NCBI GenBank assembly: GCA_019321725.1
Contig: CM033109.1
Location: 10,509,993-10,573,992 of the forward strand
Source of the DNA: Paulownia fortunei
Taxonomy: Eukaryota > Streptophyta > Magnoliopsida > Lamiales > Paulowniaceae
DNA length: 64,000 nt
Reading direction: 5' to 3'
Shown: piece after piece, positions 1 to 10,328 of the stretch
Layout of the letters: every line of letters begins with the position of its first letter
Position numbering within the stretch: position 1 is the first letter of the stretch
The notes under the pieces: model-generated
Database searches by the model: none
The model's input: the letters and a program-made list of their open reading frames with translations, nothing else
Told to the model about the DNA's origin: nothing
Made by a program: the position numbers and the translations under genes

Positions 1-47
1 GAACTCCTAACTCTCTCTTGTGTTCATATCTGGTGTGAACACTCTTA

Positions 48-792
48 TGTTACAGAAATATATAAAATATACTGCAATAATTAAATTGCAAAATAGAAAT
101 AAAAGTAAGAACAATAAACTCATCAAAAAGGTTACGTTGAGTATCCGACTTCAAAGAACAAAATAGCAAACTGAGACCTGTGCAGACAAAGTTTCCTTAA
201 AACAGATTTGTCCCCTCATCGTAGATGCTTGAGGAACTTTAATTGTCTATCTTTCAGGATACAACGGTGAAACTAGTAGAAAACTTAGCACAAAGTATTT
301 ATTCTCCGGCGAACTGAGCTAATGTATCTGAACTATCTCACTAAAGGATTTAGGATTAAGAGGAACCAGAAGAGAAGACAGAATGTTGAATTGTATGTTG
401 TAGTTGTTGTCTCAAATGAAGAGGAAAAACTCTTCTTATATAGTGAAGTGTAGGGGAAATATTGAAAAAATTTATTCAATTCAAAGTGAACGTTATCAAA
501 TGTTACTTACAGTTACACATTTAATGTGAATGTTACGGACGGTTATACATTTAATATGATCGAATGTTACTAAATGTTACTAAACGTTTCTGAATATTAC
601 TTAACATTACCTACAGTTACACATTTAATATGAACGTTATTTACGATTACACACTTAATATGTCCGTTTCTATCTATTACACATTTAAAAGTGTTGTCAC
701 CCACGACGTGCGATTGAGCAACAATTTCTGATTCACCCAAGCACCATTTTTCTCATTCACATTTAAGCAATAAAAAATCTATTTTTCCAACA
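48..792 (-). repeat. 3' LTR of copia A
   Basis: It matches 18034-18794 along its whole length, including the shared stretch around GGATACAACGGTGAAACTAG. On the minus strand it starts TGTTGG at 792 and ends CA at 48. It is preceded by a purine-rich tract (CATGTGGGAGAT on minus, 793-804), a typical polypurine primer for plus-strand synthesis. A minus-strand TATATAAG at 435-442 is the likely U3 TATA box. The two LTRs differ at many sites, so the insertion is not recent. Confidence 0.9.
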
Positions 793-1369
793 ATCTCCCA
801 CATGAATGGAAATTGTAAAAATATGAAAGACTTGGTGATAAAGTTCCACGGTCATAGGATAGGTAGGTATTACCATTTGAACCTTCCCTTATGAAAGTAT
901 ATTTACTTTACTAGTTGACCAGTAGACGCAATGTCCTTGAACTATTTTGCCTTTTATGTAAACGATGATATACCGCACATAAGATTCTTCCTAACACAAC
1001 TCAGTTCTTATTGTTATGTTCGTTAGAGGCCATAAACATACACCTGGTTTTGTGAGAGTTTTTAAGAATTGAGCCTCATACAATTCTCTTTGAAGTGGCC
1101 TCACTTCATTCTCATATAGGTGATTCCTAATTAAGAGTAACCCACATTACTCCGCTCGGATTCCCGATGCATAAGAATCATTGAAAGTTTTTGCTTAACC
1201 TATTCCTAATAGGCATCGTTGTTTTTCATCCCAGGAATGGTCATAAGGGTAATAACCCCCATAGTGATCCAACTAAGTCTTTACAATTAGGTTGTCCCTT
1301 TGAACCTATATCTTGGGATCTCCAATCCAATATGTTGGGTTTCCATTGTAACAACTCATTCTTTCAAAG
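793..1369 (-). other. Untranslated 3' region of copia A
   Basis: The stretch lies between the end of pol and the 3' LTR. Short plus-strand open frames here have no family resemblance and run antisense to the element. Its position and the polypurine tract at its LTR edge indicate the 3' untranslated region. No gene is seen in it. Confidence 0.7.
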
Positions 1370-1903
1370 GTTTAAGTCCCATTCCTCTTGATGAGTTTAC
1401 AACTAACTCTCTACTTAACCCTTTGGTTAGTGGATCCGCCAGGTTATCCTTTAACTTTATGTTGTCAATAGAGATAATGAATTGAGAGTAGTTATCTTAT
1501 GGTATTGTGTCTACAATGTATATGTCTAGACTTACCATTATACATGTTGCTCTGTGCCCTTCCAATCGCAGATTGGCTATCATAATGTATGCAAATTGCT
1601 AGCACAAGCTTTAGTCATCTCGAAATATCCTCTAAGAATTGGCATAGTCATTCAGCCTCTTTACCATACTTGTGTAGGTCTATAATTAAGATTCCATAGT
1701 GGATCTGGCTATAACTGTCTGCTTAGAAGATTTCTATGAAATAGTTATACTTCCCAGTGTGAATACAAATCCACTTGTAGACTTTAAGTCTTTGATATCA
1801 GATATACAGTTGGCATCATTGTATCCTTCAATAACGACGGGATATCTAGTATAATGTAGCCCATAACCACGAGTGTATCTTAAGTACCTTAGTACTCTCA
1901 CTA
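1370..1903 (-). pseudogene. copia A RNase H domain (pol C-terminus), degraded
   Basis: Minus-strand translation gives the standard copia RNase H landmarks: a GYNDANC-like segment, then [13 protein letters not shown], then a KSSKQT segment, and near the end DPLTKGL followed by SSRGMGLKP, the usual last residues of copia polyproteins. Frameshifts and stops break the frame, notably a TAG in the ISWKS segment. RNase H removes the RNA strand during reverse transcription. It follows the RT directly and is not functional here. Confidence 0.8.
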
Positions 1904-2820
1904 TTATTTTCCAATAGTCAGCCCCTCCTTACTCATATATCTACTTATTTTACTAACTGCATGGGTTATCTTTGGTCTTGTACTACTCATCAAGTTCACC
2001 AAACTTTCAATGATTCTAGAGTACTCTACTTGAGAGACACTCTCTTTTCTATTTTTCGATAGATGTTGACTTAAATTTATTGGAGTTTTATCCAATGCAG
2101 AATCATTCTTGTTAAATCTCTAAAAAATATTGTCCACATAGTGAAACTGGCTCAAAACAAGTCCTTCTGATGTTCTATAGATTTTAGTCCTCAAAAATCA
2201 TGTCGAATCTTGAGTTTAATATATCTTTAGTGGATTTAATCATCTTATCATTACTACCAGTGATAAGCATGTCATCTACATAAAGACATAAAATGACAGC
2301 TATTTTTAGTGTCTTTAACATAAACACATTTGTCATATTCGTTGATGTTAAATCTATATTCCATCATGACACTATCAAATTTTACATGTCATTGTTTTGG
2401 TGCTTGTTTCAAGCCATATAATGACTTCACCAATTTACAAACCATATTTTCCTGCCCTGGAGTAGAAAACCCCTCAAGTTGTTCCATGTAAATTTCTTCT
2501 TCCAAATCTCCATTTAGAAAATAAATTTTCACATCCATTTGATGTATTTCTAGATTTTGCAAGGCGACAATTACAAGTATCATCCTAATGGAGGTTATTC
2601 TCGTTACCAGAGAATATGTGTCAAAATGATCAAGGCCTTCTCATTGTCTGTAACCTTTAATCACTAATCTAACCTTATACTTATCAATTGTTCCATCTGC
2701 TTTTATTTTCCTCTTGAAAATCTATTTGTATCCTAGTGGTTTGCTTCCCGGAGGGAGATCCACCAGTTTCTATGTATGGTTTTACATGATGGAATCTATT
2801 TCATAATTAATTGCCTATTT
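1904..2820 (-). pseudogene. copia A reverse transcriptase domain, degraded
   Basis: The minus strand encodes recognisable copia RT blocks: IHQMDVKIYFLNGDLEEEIYM (motif A region, with the aspartate kept), LVKSLYGLKQAPKQ, and the catalytic YVDDM at about 2266-2283. The LNGDLEEE and YGLKQ segments are diagnostic for copia. Stops and frameshifts separate the blocks, so no continuous product is possible. The enzyme copied element RNA into DNA in virus-like particles in the cytoplasm. Confidence 0.88.
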
Positions 2821-4266
2821 TCATTGAGGTCCTTCAGAAGAATTCACAGCTTCTTTAAATCTTTGCGGTTCACTTTCTAACATGTAGGTCAGAAAATCAG
2901 GACCAAAGGATTTTTTTGTCCTAGCTCTTTTACTATATCTAGGTTCTACCTCATCTTCCTTATTTTGTTCTTGTTCCATTATTTCATATGTCCGTTTAGA
3001 GAAACTTGCATCCTTTTTGAATCTGTATGGAAATACATGTTCAAAGAACGAGGCATTTCTTGACTCTATTATAATGTTCTTGTGGATATCTGAAATTTTA
3101 GACTCATGCAAAAGAAATCGATAAGCACTACTGTTACGTGCATATCCAATGAAATTGCAATCAATAGTTTTTGGACCTATTTCCACCTTCTTTAGTGTAG
3201 GTATAACCACTTTGGCAAGATACCTCCACACTCGTAAGTATTTGCAGAAAGGCTTCATTCTTTTCCACAAACTCATAGGGGCTTTTGTCCTCTTTCTTTT
3301 GAGGTACCTTATTTAAAAGGTAATTAACTGGTAACACAACTTCTCCCCATATATTTTGAGGTAACCCAAAACTTGATAACATTGTATTCATTCTATCAAT
3401 GTACGATTTTTTCGTTCTGCATTACCATTTTGTTGAGGTGAATAAGGTGTCGTTGTTTCGTGTGTGATTCTGTGTTGTGCATAGAATTCAACAAATAGTG
3501 ATTCATACTCACCTCATCTATCACTTCTTAGCACCTTAATTTTTATGTTGAGTTGATTCTCAACTCTATTTTTATAGAGAAAAAATTTCTCTATAACTTC
3601 GTTTTTACTTTTGAGAAGATAAACATAACAATATTTTGTGCTATTATCAACAAAAGTAATGAAATACTTATTGCCACCATGGGTTTGTATAACTTTTAAA
3701 TCACATATATCCATGTGAATTAAATCAAGTGGTTTAGTATTTCTTTCAATGGATTGGAAAGATGACCTTGTCAATTTTGCCTCAACACAAGTTTTACACT
3801 TATGTTTAGAATCAATGTGGAATGTAGGTATGCAATTTAAGTTAATTAATCTATGCAAAGTATCATAACTAACATGTCCTAGTCTATCATGTCACAAGTT
3901 GGAAGACTCAAGCAAGTAAGCGGAAGAGTTATTCATTTTATTCATCTTTGGTATGATAGTCATTACATTATGCTTAAACAACCCATCAGACACAACCCTT
4001 TTCTACAAATATTCCATTCTTAATCAAAATTTCTTTGTCTGACTCAAACACAATGCGAAAACCAAGCTTATTCAGAAGCAACCCAGACACCAAATTCTTC
4101 TAGATATCTGGTACATATAGTATATTATTAAGAGTCAGATCTTTTCCTGAAGTCATCTTCAGAACTACCTTCCCCTGACCTTTGATATCAGATGTAGCTA
4201 AATTTCCCATAAATAGCTTTTTCCTATTTTCTATTGCTTCAAAGCAACTAAATAACTCCTTATTGG
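2821..4266 (-). pseudogene. copia A protease tail, GAG-pre-integrase and integrase, degraded
   Basis: Reading minus from 4266, the frame continues directly from the protease half at 16912 and enters a GAG-pre-integrase zinc region (HKCKTCVEAK near 3800). The integrase catalytic triad is visible: D in LIHMDICDL, D in LRSDR, and E in PQQNGNAERKN. A 151-codon open piece (2821-3276) holds the integrase C-terminal part and the acidic linker to RT, ending in the ordinary copia junction. An in-frame stop follows LRSDR, and another breaks the frame near 3400. The enzyme is dead but the family assignment is firm. Confidence 0.88.
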
Positions 4267-4271
4267 AGAAC

Positions 4272-5932
4272 TGATAAGTTAGTTTTATACCAACAATTTA
4301 TATATCTTTTGATTAACATTTGGTTTCTTTTCAAGTATTTGTGTTACTTTTTATGCATTTAGTGTGAAATCTTGTAGGTAATGACAATAAGAGAAGAAAA
4401 TGGAAAGAAATAAAAAACTTGGTTGAAATGTTGAATAATTCTAGTTGTGGTGCTACTGATGGTAGTGTTTGTATTTCAGTCATAAATATCAGCCCAGATT
4501 TCATATCAATTTTATTCTTAATCCATTGAAAATTACAGAAATATATCTACAACTTCTATGTTTACCACAAAATCTAATTCTATCAATATCAATGCAAGAA
4601 ATAGAGTTTAAGAGTAAGCACTGGGTTGAAATTTTCTAAGATGATATATCTCGGTATTTCTAGAATAACTCTCTCTACAAAAGTCATATTTAGTTTATTT
4701 AAGTTCCAATGGAAAGCCAACATATAGATCTACAATTCATATGAAGATACCAAAAGCTATTTTGGCTTCTAAAGTGGTTAAAAATTAGTTGAATGAGGCT
4801 ATAACTATTGCAGAAACCAATTCTGGACAGCAAGTGCAGCGCCTAGGCGTTGCCTTCTAGTGCCTAGGTGTTGTACACACTGTGTTGGATAGACAAGACA
4901 GTGCCTAGGCACTGCTAATTAGTGTCTAGGTGCTATTGGGTAGACAAGTAAGGTCAAGATGGGCATTTTGCCCTCTTTAGGGCAATTTCCATCTATTTTG
5001 AGGGATTCCAAAAGCCTCCAAATCAGTTTTGATGAGGAGAATATGGAGGAGAAGCCAAGAAGCAAAGGAGAACAAGAAGACATGGAGAGAAAAAGGCCAT
5101 TCTTAGAGACAAGCCATTCTTGGAGACAATGAGAGCTTCAACCATTACTTCCACTTCACAAATTAATGAACAATTTCTATGTTCTTTCTTATGTATTTCT
5201 TGAAGTTATACTCATACATGAGGAACTAAACTTTTCTTTCTAGAGGATATTGTAACCTTATTTGAACCTATGTTTTGAATTCCAAATAATATTAGTTCAA
5301 GTTATTCATCTTGTTTGTGTTATTTTGTTTAATATTTCATTTTGATTAATTGGCCACTAATTGAGATTGTTTGACGTATGAGATTCGACACTCGAGAGAG
5401 GGAAGATTATACATGATCATAGGGATAACACAACCTAGGAATCATAGAGTTGAGAAGCTTATAAAATCTTTGAAGTTTTAAAGAAGAATTCATTGAACTT
5501 CTGTAGAGTTTTACTATTAAATTTTTATAGAGATATCGAAATTCATGTTAGAACTTATAGTCAATTCGGCACTCGAGAGAGAGAATTGATGAGCTTAGGA
5601 ATTCTTAACTTACATGTGTTGTTAATTTAAATTGGTATATTTTGGAAGGAAGAACATAGGTGATAATTAGGTGAGTCATTCCTCTATAATTTCTTGTTCA
5701 TAAAAGGTGTTTGTTGAATTACTTCTAAAAACTCCATTCTTGTTTATGCATTTTTATCTTACTTTACTTTGTTTACCAATCATCACTCGATTTTCTAGAT
5801 AAAATTAGGATTATTTGAACTACGGTACTTAATGCAAATTTTTATTACAATCCTTATGGATATGATACTCAACTCATCATTATATTAAAACTTGACACCG
5901 TGCACTTGCGGTTTAGATAATTTTTACGAATA
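4272..5932 (+). repeat. 5' LTR of the Athila-lineage element
   Basis: It is collinear with 15311-16913 throughout. Shared landmarks include GACGTATGAGATTCGACACT and CAATTCGGCACTCGAGAGAG. The 5' copy keeps four CCTAGG-centred short repeats (4839-4934) where the 3' copy has one. Retention of similarity along the length, with scattered substitutions, marks an old but complete insertion. Confidence 0.92.
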
Positions 5933-5938
5933 AGTTTT

Positions 5939-5956
5939 TGGCGCCGTTACTGGGGA
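5939..5956 (+). promoter_or_regulatory. Primer binding site for tRNA-Asp
   Basis: TGGCGCCGTTACTGGGGA, a few bases after the 5' LTR, is complementary to the 3' end of plant tRNA-Asp apart from two positions. It primes minus-strand DNA synthesis and is characteristic of the Athila/Tat branch. Confidence 0.88.
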
Positions 5957-6077
5957 TTGTTTTATCATAATTGCATTAATATTGTTATGACTTAATCTTG
6001 ATTTTAGTTTAAATTGTGTTTAGTTTCTTCCCATATTTTGATGTTGTTTTGCCTTACATTGGATTATATATATTTGT

Positions 6078-7783
6078 ATGCGTAAGACTAAGAGTCTTGA
6101 CTTGAGTTATTTTAATCCAGAAATTAAGCAGATTCTTCGAGCTATTAGAGCAGCGAAAAGAGTTGACAATCAAACCATGGCAAATAACATCAACAATACT
6201 AATGTGAACGTCAATCTTCCATGGCAACAACCACCACCACAACGAGCTATTCGGACTATTTTCAACCAACCATGAACCAAAACTACTTCGGGATAGCTCG
6301 ACAACTGATCAATGCCAATAATTTTGAACTTAAACCAGCTCTCATTAGCATGGTGCAACAAAATCAATTTTGAGGAAGTGCTGTGGAGGATCCAAATGCG
6401 CACTTAGCTATGCTTTTGGAGATTTGTGACACTATGAAAATGAATAGAGTACCCGATGATACCATTAGACTTTGCTTATTTCCATTCTCACTCTGAGACA
6501 AAGCTAGGCTATGGTTACAATCTTTTGCATCATGTAGCATACCGAGTTGAAATAACTTGACATAAAAATTCCTTGCTAAGTACTTTCCACCAAGCAAGAC
6601 ACTTCAACTCAAGAGTGAGATAACTCAATTCCGTCAACAAGATTTTGAGCCACTATATAAAGCTTGGGAGAGGTTTAAATATTTTCTAAGAAGGTGTCCT
6701 CAACATGATTATGAGGATTGGCAGCAGGTACAATACTTCTATAATGGTTTGAACGGGCAAACTCGAACCATAATAGATGCTGCCACATGTGGGACTTTGA
6801 TGTCTAAGACTGCAAATGAAGCCCATATTTTGCTGGAGGAGATGGCTACTAATAGCTATCAATGGCCTTTCGAGAGGACTTCCATAAAAAAGGTTTCCGG
6901 TGTTCTTGAGGTAGATTTACTTACATAATTAGCTGCATAAGTTTTTGCTCTTTCTAACCAAATTGCAGTTTGGACTTCTAATGGAGCTTATCAAGGAATG
7001 GACTCCATGGCATCCTCCAGCACTTCAATTATAGAAACCAAAGGTAATGAGTAGGTAAACTTTGTTAATAATCATAATTTTAATTTCAGGGGAAATCAAC
7101 TACCTACTCATTACCATCTGGGGCTTAGAAATCATGAGAATTTTTTCTATACCAATAATTGAAATATGCTTCAACCCTCACCGGGTTACAATAATCCACC
7201 ACATCCCAACCTTTAAGTAGGTGAGAAAAAGGTATCTTTGGAGGATTTGATTAGCACTTTCATTGGTAAGACAAGAGGCTAATTGAATAAAGATGAATCG
7301 AAGATAGAAAACATTAAGACTCAATTAGGGCATCTAGCTTCAAGTTTAGGAGTTCAAATAAAATCAATGGACGCTCAAATTGGACAACTTGCTACTTAAA
7401 TTAATGCTCAAAAACATAAAGGAAACTTTTCAAGTGATACAAAAATGAATCCAAGAGAGCATTGCAAAGCTATCCAACTTTGAAGTGGAACCAAAATCAA
7501 CGGGCTAGAAATGCAAAGTTCTAAAGTTGATGAGCCAATGGCAAGCACCTCAACTGAAAGTCCAATGGAGGAACAACCAAATGAAGAAAAAATGTAATCA
7601 AATGAACAAACTGGGGCTGAGAAGCTAAAATCTACTCCTAACTTTGAAACTTCTAAATTTAATGTTCCCATTCCTTTTCCACAAAGATTTCAAAAGAAAA
7701 AGATTGATTCACAATTTGCAAAATTTCTGAAAATCTTCAAGAAAATTCATATTAATATTCTTTTTGCAGATGCTCTTGAGCAA
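6078..7783 (+). pseudogene. Athila gag, degraded
   Basis: The frame opens with MRKTKSLDLSYFNPEI and runs into a Retrotrans_gag capsid region: EDPNAHLA, then LFPFSL, KFLAKYFPPSKT, WERFKYFLRRCPQHD and YFYNGLNGQTR, all standard Athila capsid landmarks. Stops break it at about 6265, 6372 and 6496, among others. No clear zinc knuckle is seen. The C-terminal part (7300-7780) reads as a polar linker with PIPFPQRF, the usual lead-in to the protease. The protein formed the particle shell. Confidence 0.85.
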
Positions 7784-8365
7784 ATGCCCAACTACGCTAA
7801 GTTCATGAAAGATGTGATGTCAAGAAAAAGGCGATTGGTGGAGTTTGAAATCATGAATCTCACAAAGAAGTGTAGTGCCATTTTACAGAAAAAACTTCCT
7901 CAAAAATTGAAGGATTCAGGGAGTTTTACTATTCCTTGTACCATGGGAGGATCTTTCTTTGATAAAGCATTATGTGATCTTGGAACAAGTATTAATTTGA
8001 TGCCACTTTCTGTTTTCAGGAAATTAGGAATTGGAGAAGTCAAACCCTCCACTATCACTTTGCAATTGGCGGATAGGTCTCTCACTTATTCAAGAGAAGT
8101 TGTTGAAGATGTATTTGTAAAAGTGGATAAATTCATATTTCTTGTAGATTTTGTGGTGTTAGATATGGAGAAAGACCAAGAAATTTCTTTAATTCTTGGT
8201 CGACCATTCCTTGCTACGGGGCATGCTTTGATTGATGTGCAACGTGGTGAATTAACTCTAAGAGTTAATGAGGATGAAGTGATGTTTAACATTTATTGTG
8301 CATTGAAGTTTCCAGAGGAACCACATACTTGTAATAGGATTGAAATTAGAAACTTGCTTGTATGA
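7784..8365 (+). CDS. Athila aspartic protease segment of the polyprotein
   Basis: An uninterrupted 193-codon frame. Residues 65-69 are DLGTS, the active-site form usual in this lineage, followed by INLMPLSVF, and ILGRPFLAT lies near residues 137-145 as the second conserved block. The protease cleaves the Gag-Pol precursor during particle maturation. The indicated start is only an internal ATG; the native protein is part of a longer polyprotein. It remains open although gag and RT on either side are broken. Expression is unlikely in such a defective element. Confidence 0.8.
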   Translation: MPNYAKFMKDVMSRKRRLVEFEIMNLTKKCSAILQKKLPQKLKDSGSFTIPCTMGGSFFDKALCDLGTSINLMPLSVFRKLGIGEVKPSTITLQLADRSLTYSREVVEDVFVKVDKFIFLVDFVVLDMEKDQEISLILGRPFLATGHALIDVQRGELTLRVNEDEVMFNIYCALKFPEEPHTCNRIEIRNLLV

Positions 8366-8700
8366 TCATTTCCTCAAACAAATTCCTATCGAACCTTTAG
8401 AGCGATGCATTGTTCATTCCATAATGCAAGGTAATGACCATGATATTGATAATGATGATTTAATGCATTACTTGCTCTTTCTTGAATCAGGAGAGGTGGA
8501 GTTGAAAAAGGATAAATGCAAGGAAGCAATAGGAGATGCCACAATCAAGGAACAAACAATATTATTGAATTTGAAAACACTTCCCGAGCATTTGCGATAT
8601 GAATTTCTAGGTGCTAACAGCACGTATCCGATAATTGTTTCTGCATCCCTATCTCCTTTAGAGGTTGAGAATTGCTTCGTATTTTAAGAAAGCATAAATC
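8366..8700 (+). pseudogene. Athila protease-RT linker
   Basis: A 115-codon open frame (8340-8687) starts in another frame inside the end of the protease, which shows a frameshift near 8340. It contains LKTLPEHLRYEFLG, the conserved segment just before RT in Athila-type polyproteins. It has no independent function. Confidence 0.7.
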
Positions 8701-9645
8701 TGCTATGGTTGGTCAATTTCTGATTTAAAAGGTATTAGTCCTTTAATTGTCATGTATAAAATCTTAATGGACAAATCTTACAAACTATCTATTGAATATC
8801 AACATATACTAAATCCTGTAATGAAAGAGGTTGTAAGAAATGAAGTCTTGAAATGGTTCAATGCTGGAATTATTTATGCAATTTCTGATAGTTCTTGGGT
8901 AAGTCCAGTTTATGTAGTTTAAAAAAAGGGTGGCATGACCATAATTCAAAATGATAATAATGAATTAATACCAACAAGGACGATCACAGGTTGGCGAGTG
9001 TGTATTGATTATAAAAAGCTCAACAATGCTACTTGTAAAGACTATTTTCCCTTCCCATTTATCGATCAAATGTTAGACCGACTTGTTATCAATATTCTTG
9101 TTTTCTCGATGGTTATTTAGGGTACAATCAAATTATCATAGCACCCGAAGATAAAGAGAAAACAACATTCATATGCCCATATGGTACTTTTGCTTTTCGA
9201 AGAATGTCATTCGGATTATGTAATGCCCTAGCCATATTTCAAAGATGAATGATGATAATTTTTTATGATATGGTGGAGAACATAATGAAAATTTTTATGG
9301 ATGATTTTTCAGTATTTAGCTCCTTATTTGATTTATGTCTATATAATCGTTCTCTTATTTTGCAGAGATGTGAGGAGACTAACCTTGATTTAAATTAGAA
9401 AAAATGTTATTTTATGGTAAAAGAAGGTATTGTTTTAGGTCACCGAGTGTCCTCCAAAGGACTTGAGAGCAAAAATTATTGCTATTTGAAAAACTTCCAC
9501 CACCAATCAATGTGAAAGCTATTCATAGTCTTTTGGGACATGCCTGGTTTTATAGAAGATTTATTAAAGATTTTTCAAAAATTGTAAAACTTTTGTGCAA
9601 CATTTTGGAAAAAGATAAGCCATTTGACTTTAAAAGGTTCTCATT
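8701..9645 (+). pseudogene. Athila reverse transcriptase, degraded and cut at RNase H
   Basis: Gypsy RT blocks are legible: VRNEVLKW, GWRVCIDYKKLNNAT, the FLDGY-like substrate-pocket region, CPYGTFAFRRM and FMDDFSVF (catalytic FMDD near 9297-9308). Stops occur at about 9117, 9247 and 9397, among others. Homology runs into FYRRFIKDFSKI, then stops near 9640, where a deletion joins it to late integrase sequence, removing RNase H and the integrase zinc and first catalytic regions. Confidence 0.85.
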
Positions 9646-10328
9646 TTTGTAATAAAATATTTAATAACCTTTTGGCTAAGTATGGTGTAAGACACACGAA
9701 AGCTCTTGGATATCATCCTCAATCAAATGGACAAGTCAAAATCTCAAATCTGGAAATGAAGCAAATCCTTAAGAAAATGGTAAGCATTAATCGAAAGGAT
9801 TGAGCACATAAACTTGATGATGCATTATGGGCATACCGCACAGCATATAAAACTCCTATAGGTATGTCTCTTTATCGATTAGTTTATGGAAAAACTTGTC
9901 ACCTCCCCATTGAACTAGAACATAGAGCATATTGGGCTGTGCAATAATTAAATTTTGATACAAAGGCAATAGGAGAAAAAAAGTTGTTGCAACTCAATGA
10001 AATAGAGGAATTTAGGCTTGATGCTTATGAAAATGTTAAAATCTATAAAGAAAAAACTAAACAATGGCATGACAAAATGATCTTAAGAAGGGAATTTAAA
10101 TCCGGACAACTTGTGTTGCTTTTTAATTCAAGATTAAAACTTTTTCCAAGAAAATTGAAATCTAGATGGTCCGGTTCCTTTATTGTCAACAAGACATTTT
10201 CATTTGGGGTGGTTGAGCTCAAAGGTAAGGATGACATACTATTTTGTGTCAATGGACAGAGGTTGAAACATTATTATGGCAATAAAATTTGGAAAATGTC
10301 TAATTTTCCACTTAGAGAAGCAATCTAG
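9646..10328 (+). pseudogene. Athila integrase C-terminal half
   Basis: It begins abruptly at FCNKIFNNLLAKYGVRH and continues through [29 protein letters not shown] and [17 protein letters not shown], then an open 114-codon frame (9984-10328) with FPRKLKSRWSGSFIV and VNGQRLKHY, the chromodomain-free C-terminal module of this lineage. The catalytic glutamate expected in the QVE position is lysine (QVK). The N-terminal zinc finger and first aspartate are absent because of the upstream deletion. Confidence 0.85.

Noticed and set aside
1191..1485. Two overlapping plus-strand frames
   Set aside because: They lie antisense to the end of copia A pol and its 3' untranslated region; the minus strand carries the DPLTKGL landmark.
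5939..5956. Fragment of a tRNA-Asp gene
   Set aside because: It is only the 18-base complement of the tRNA 3' end directly after an LTR, which is a primer binding site.
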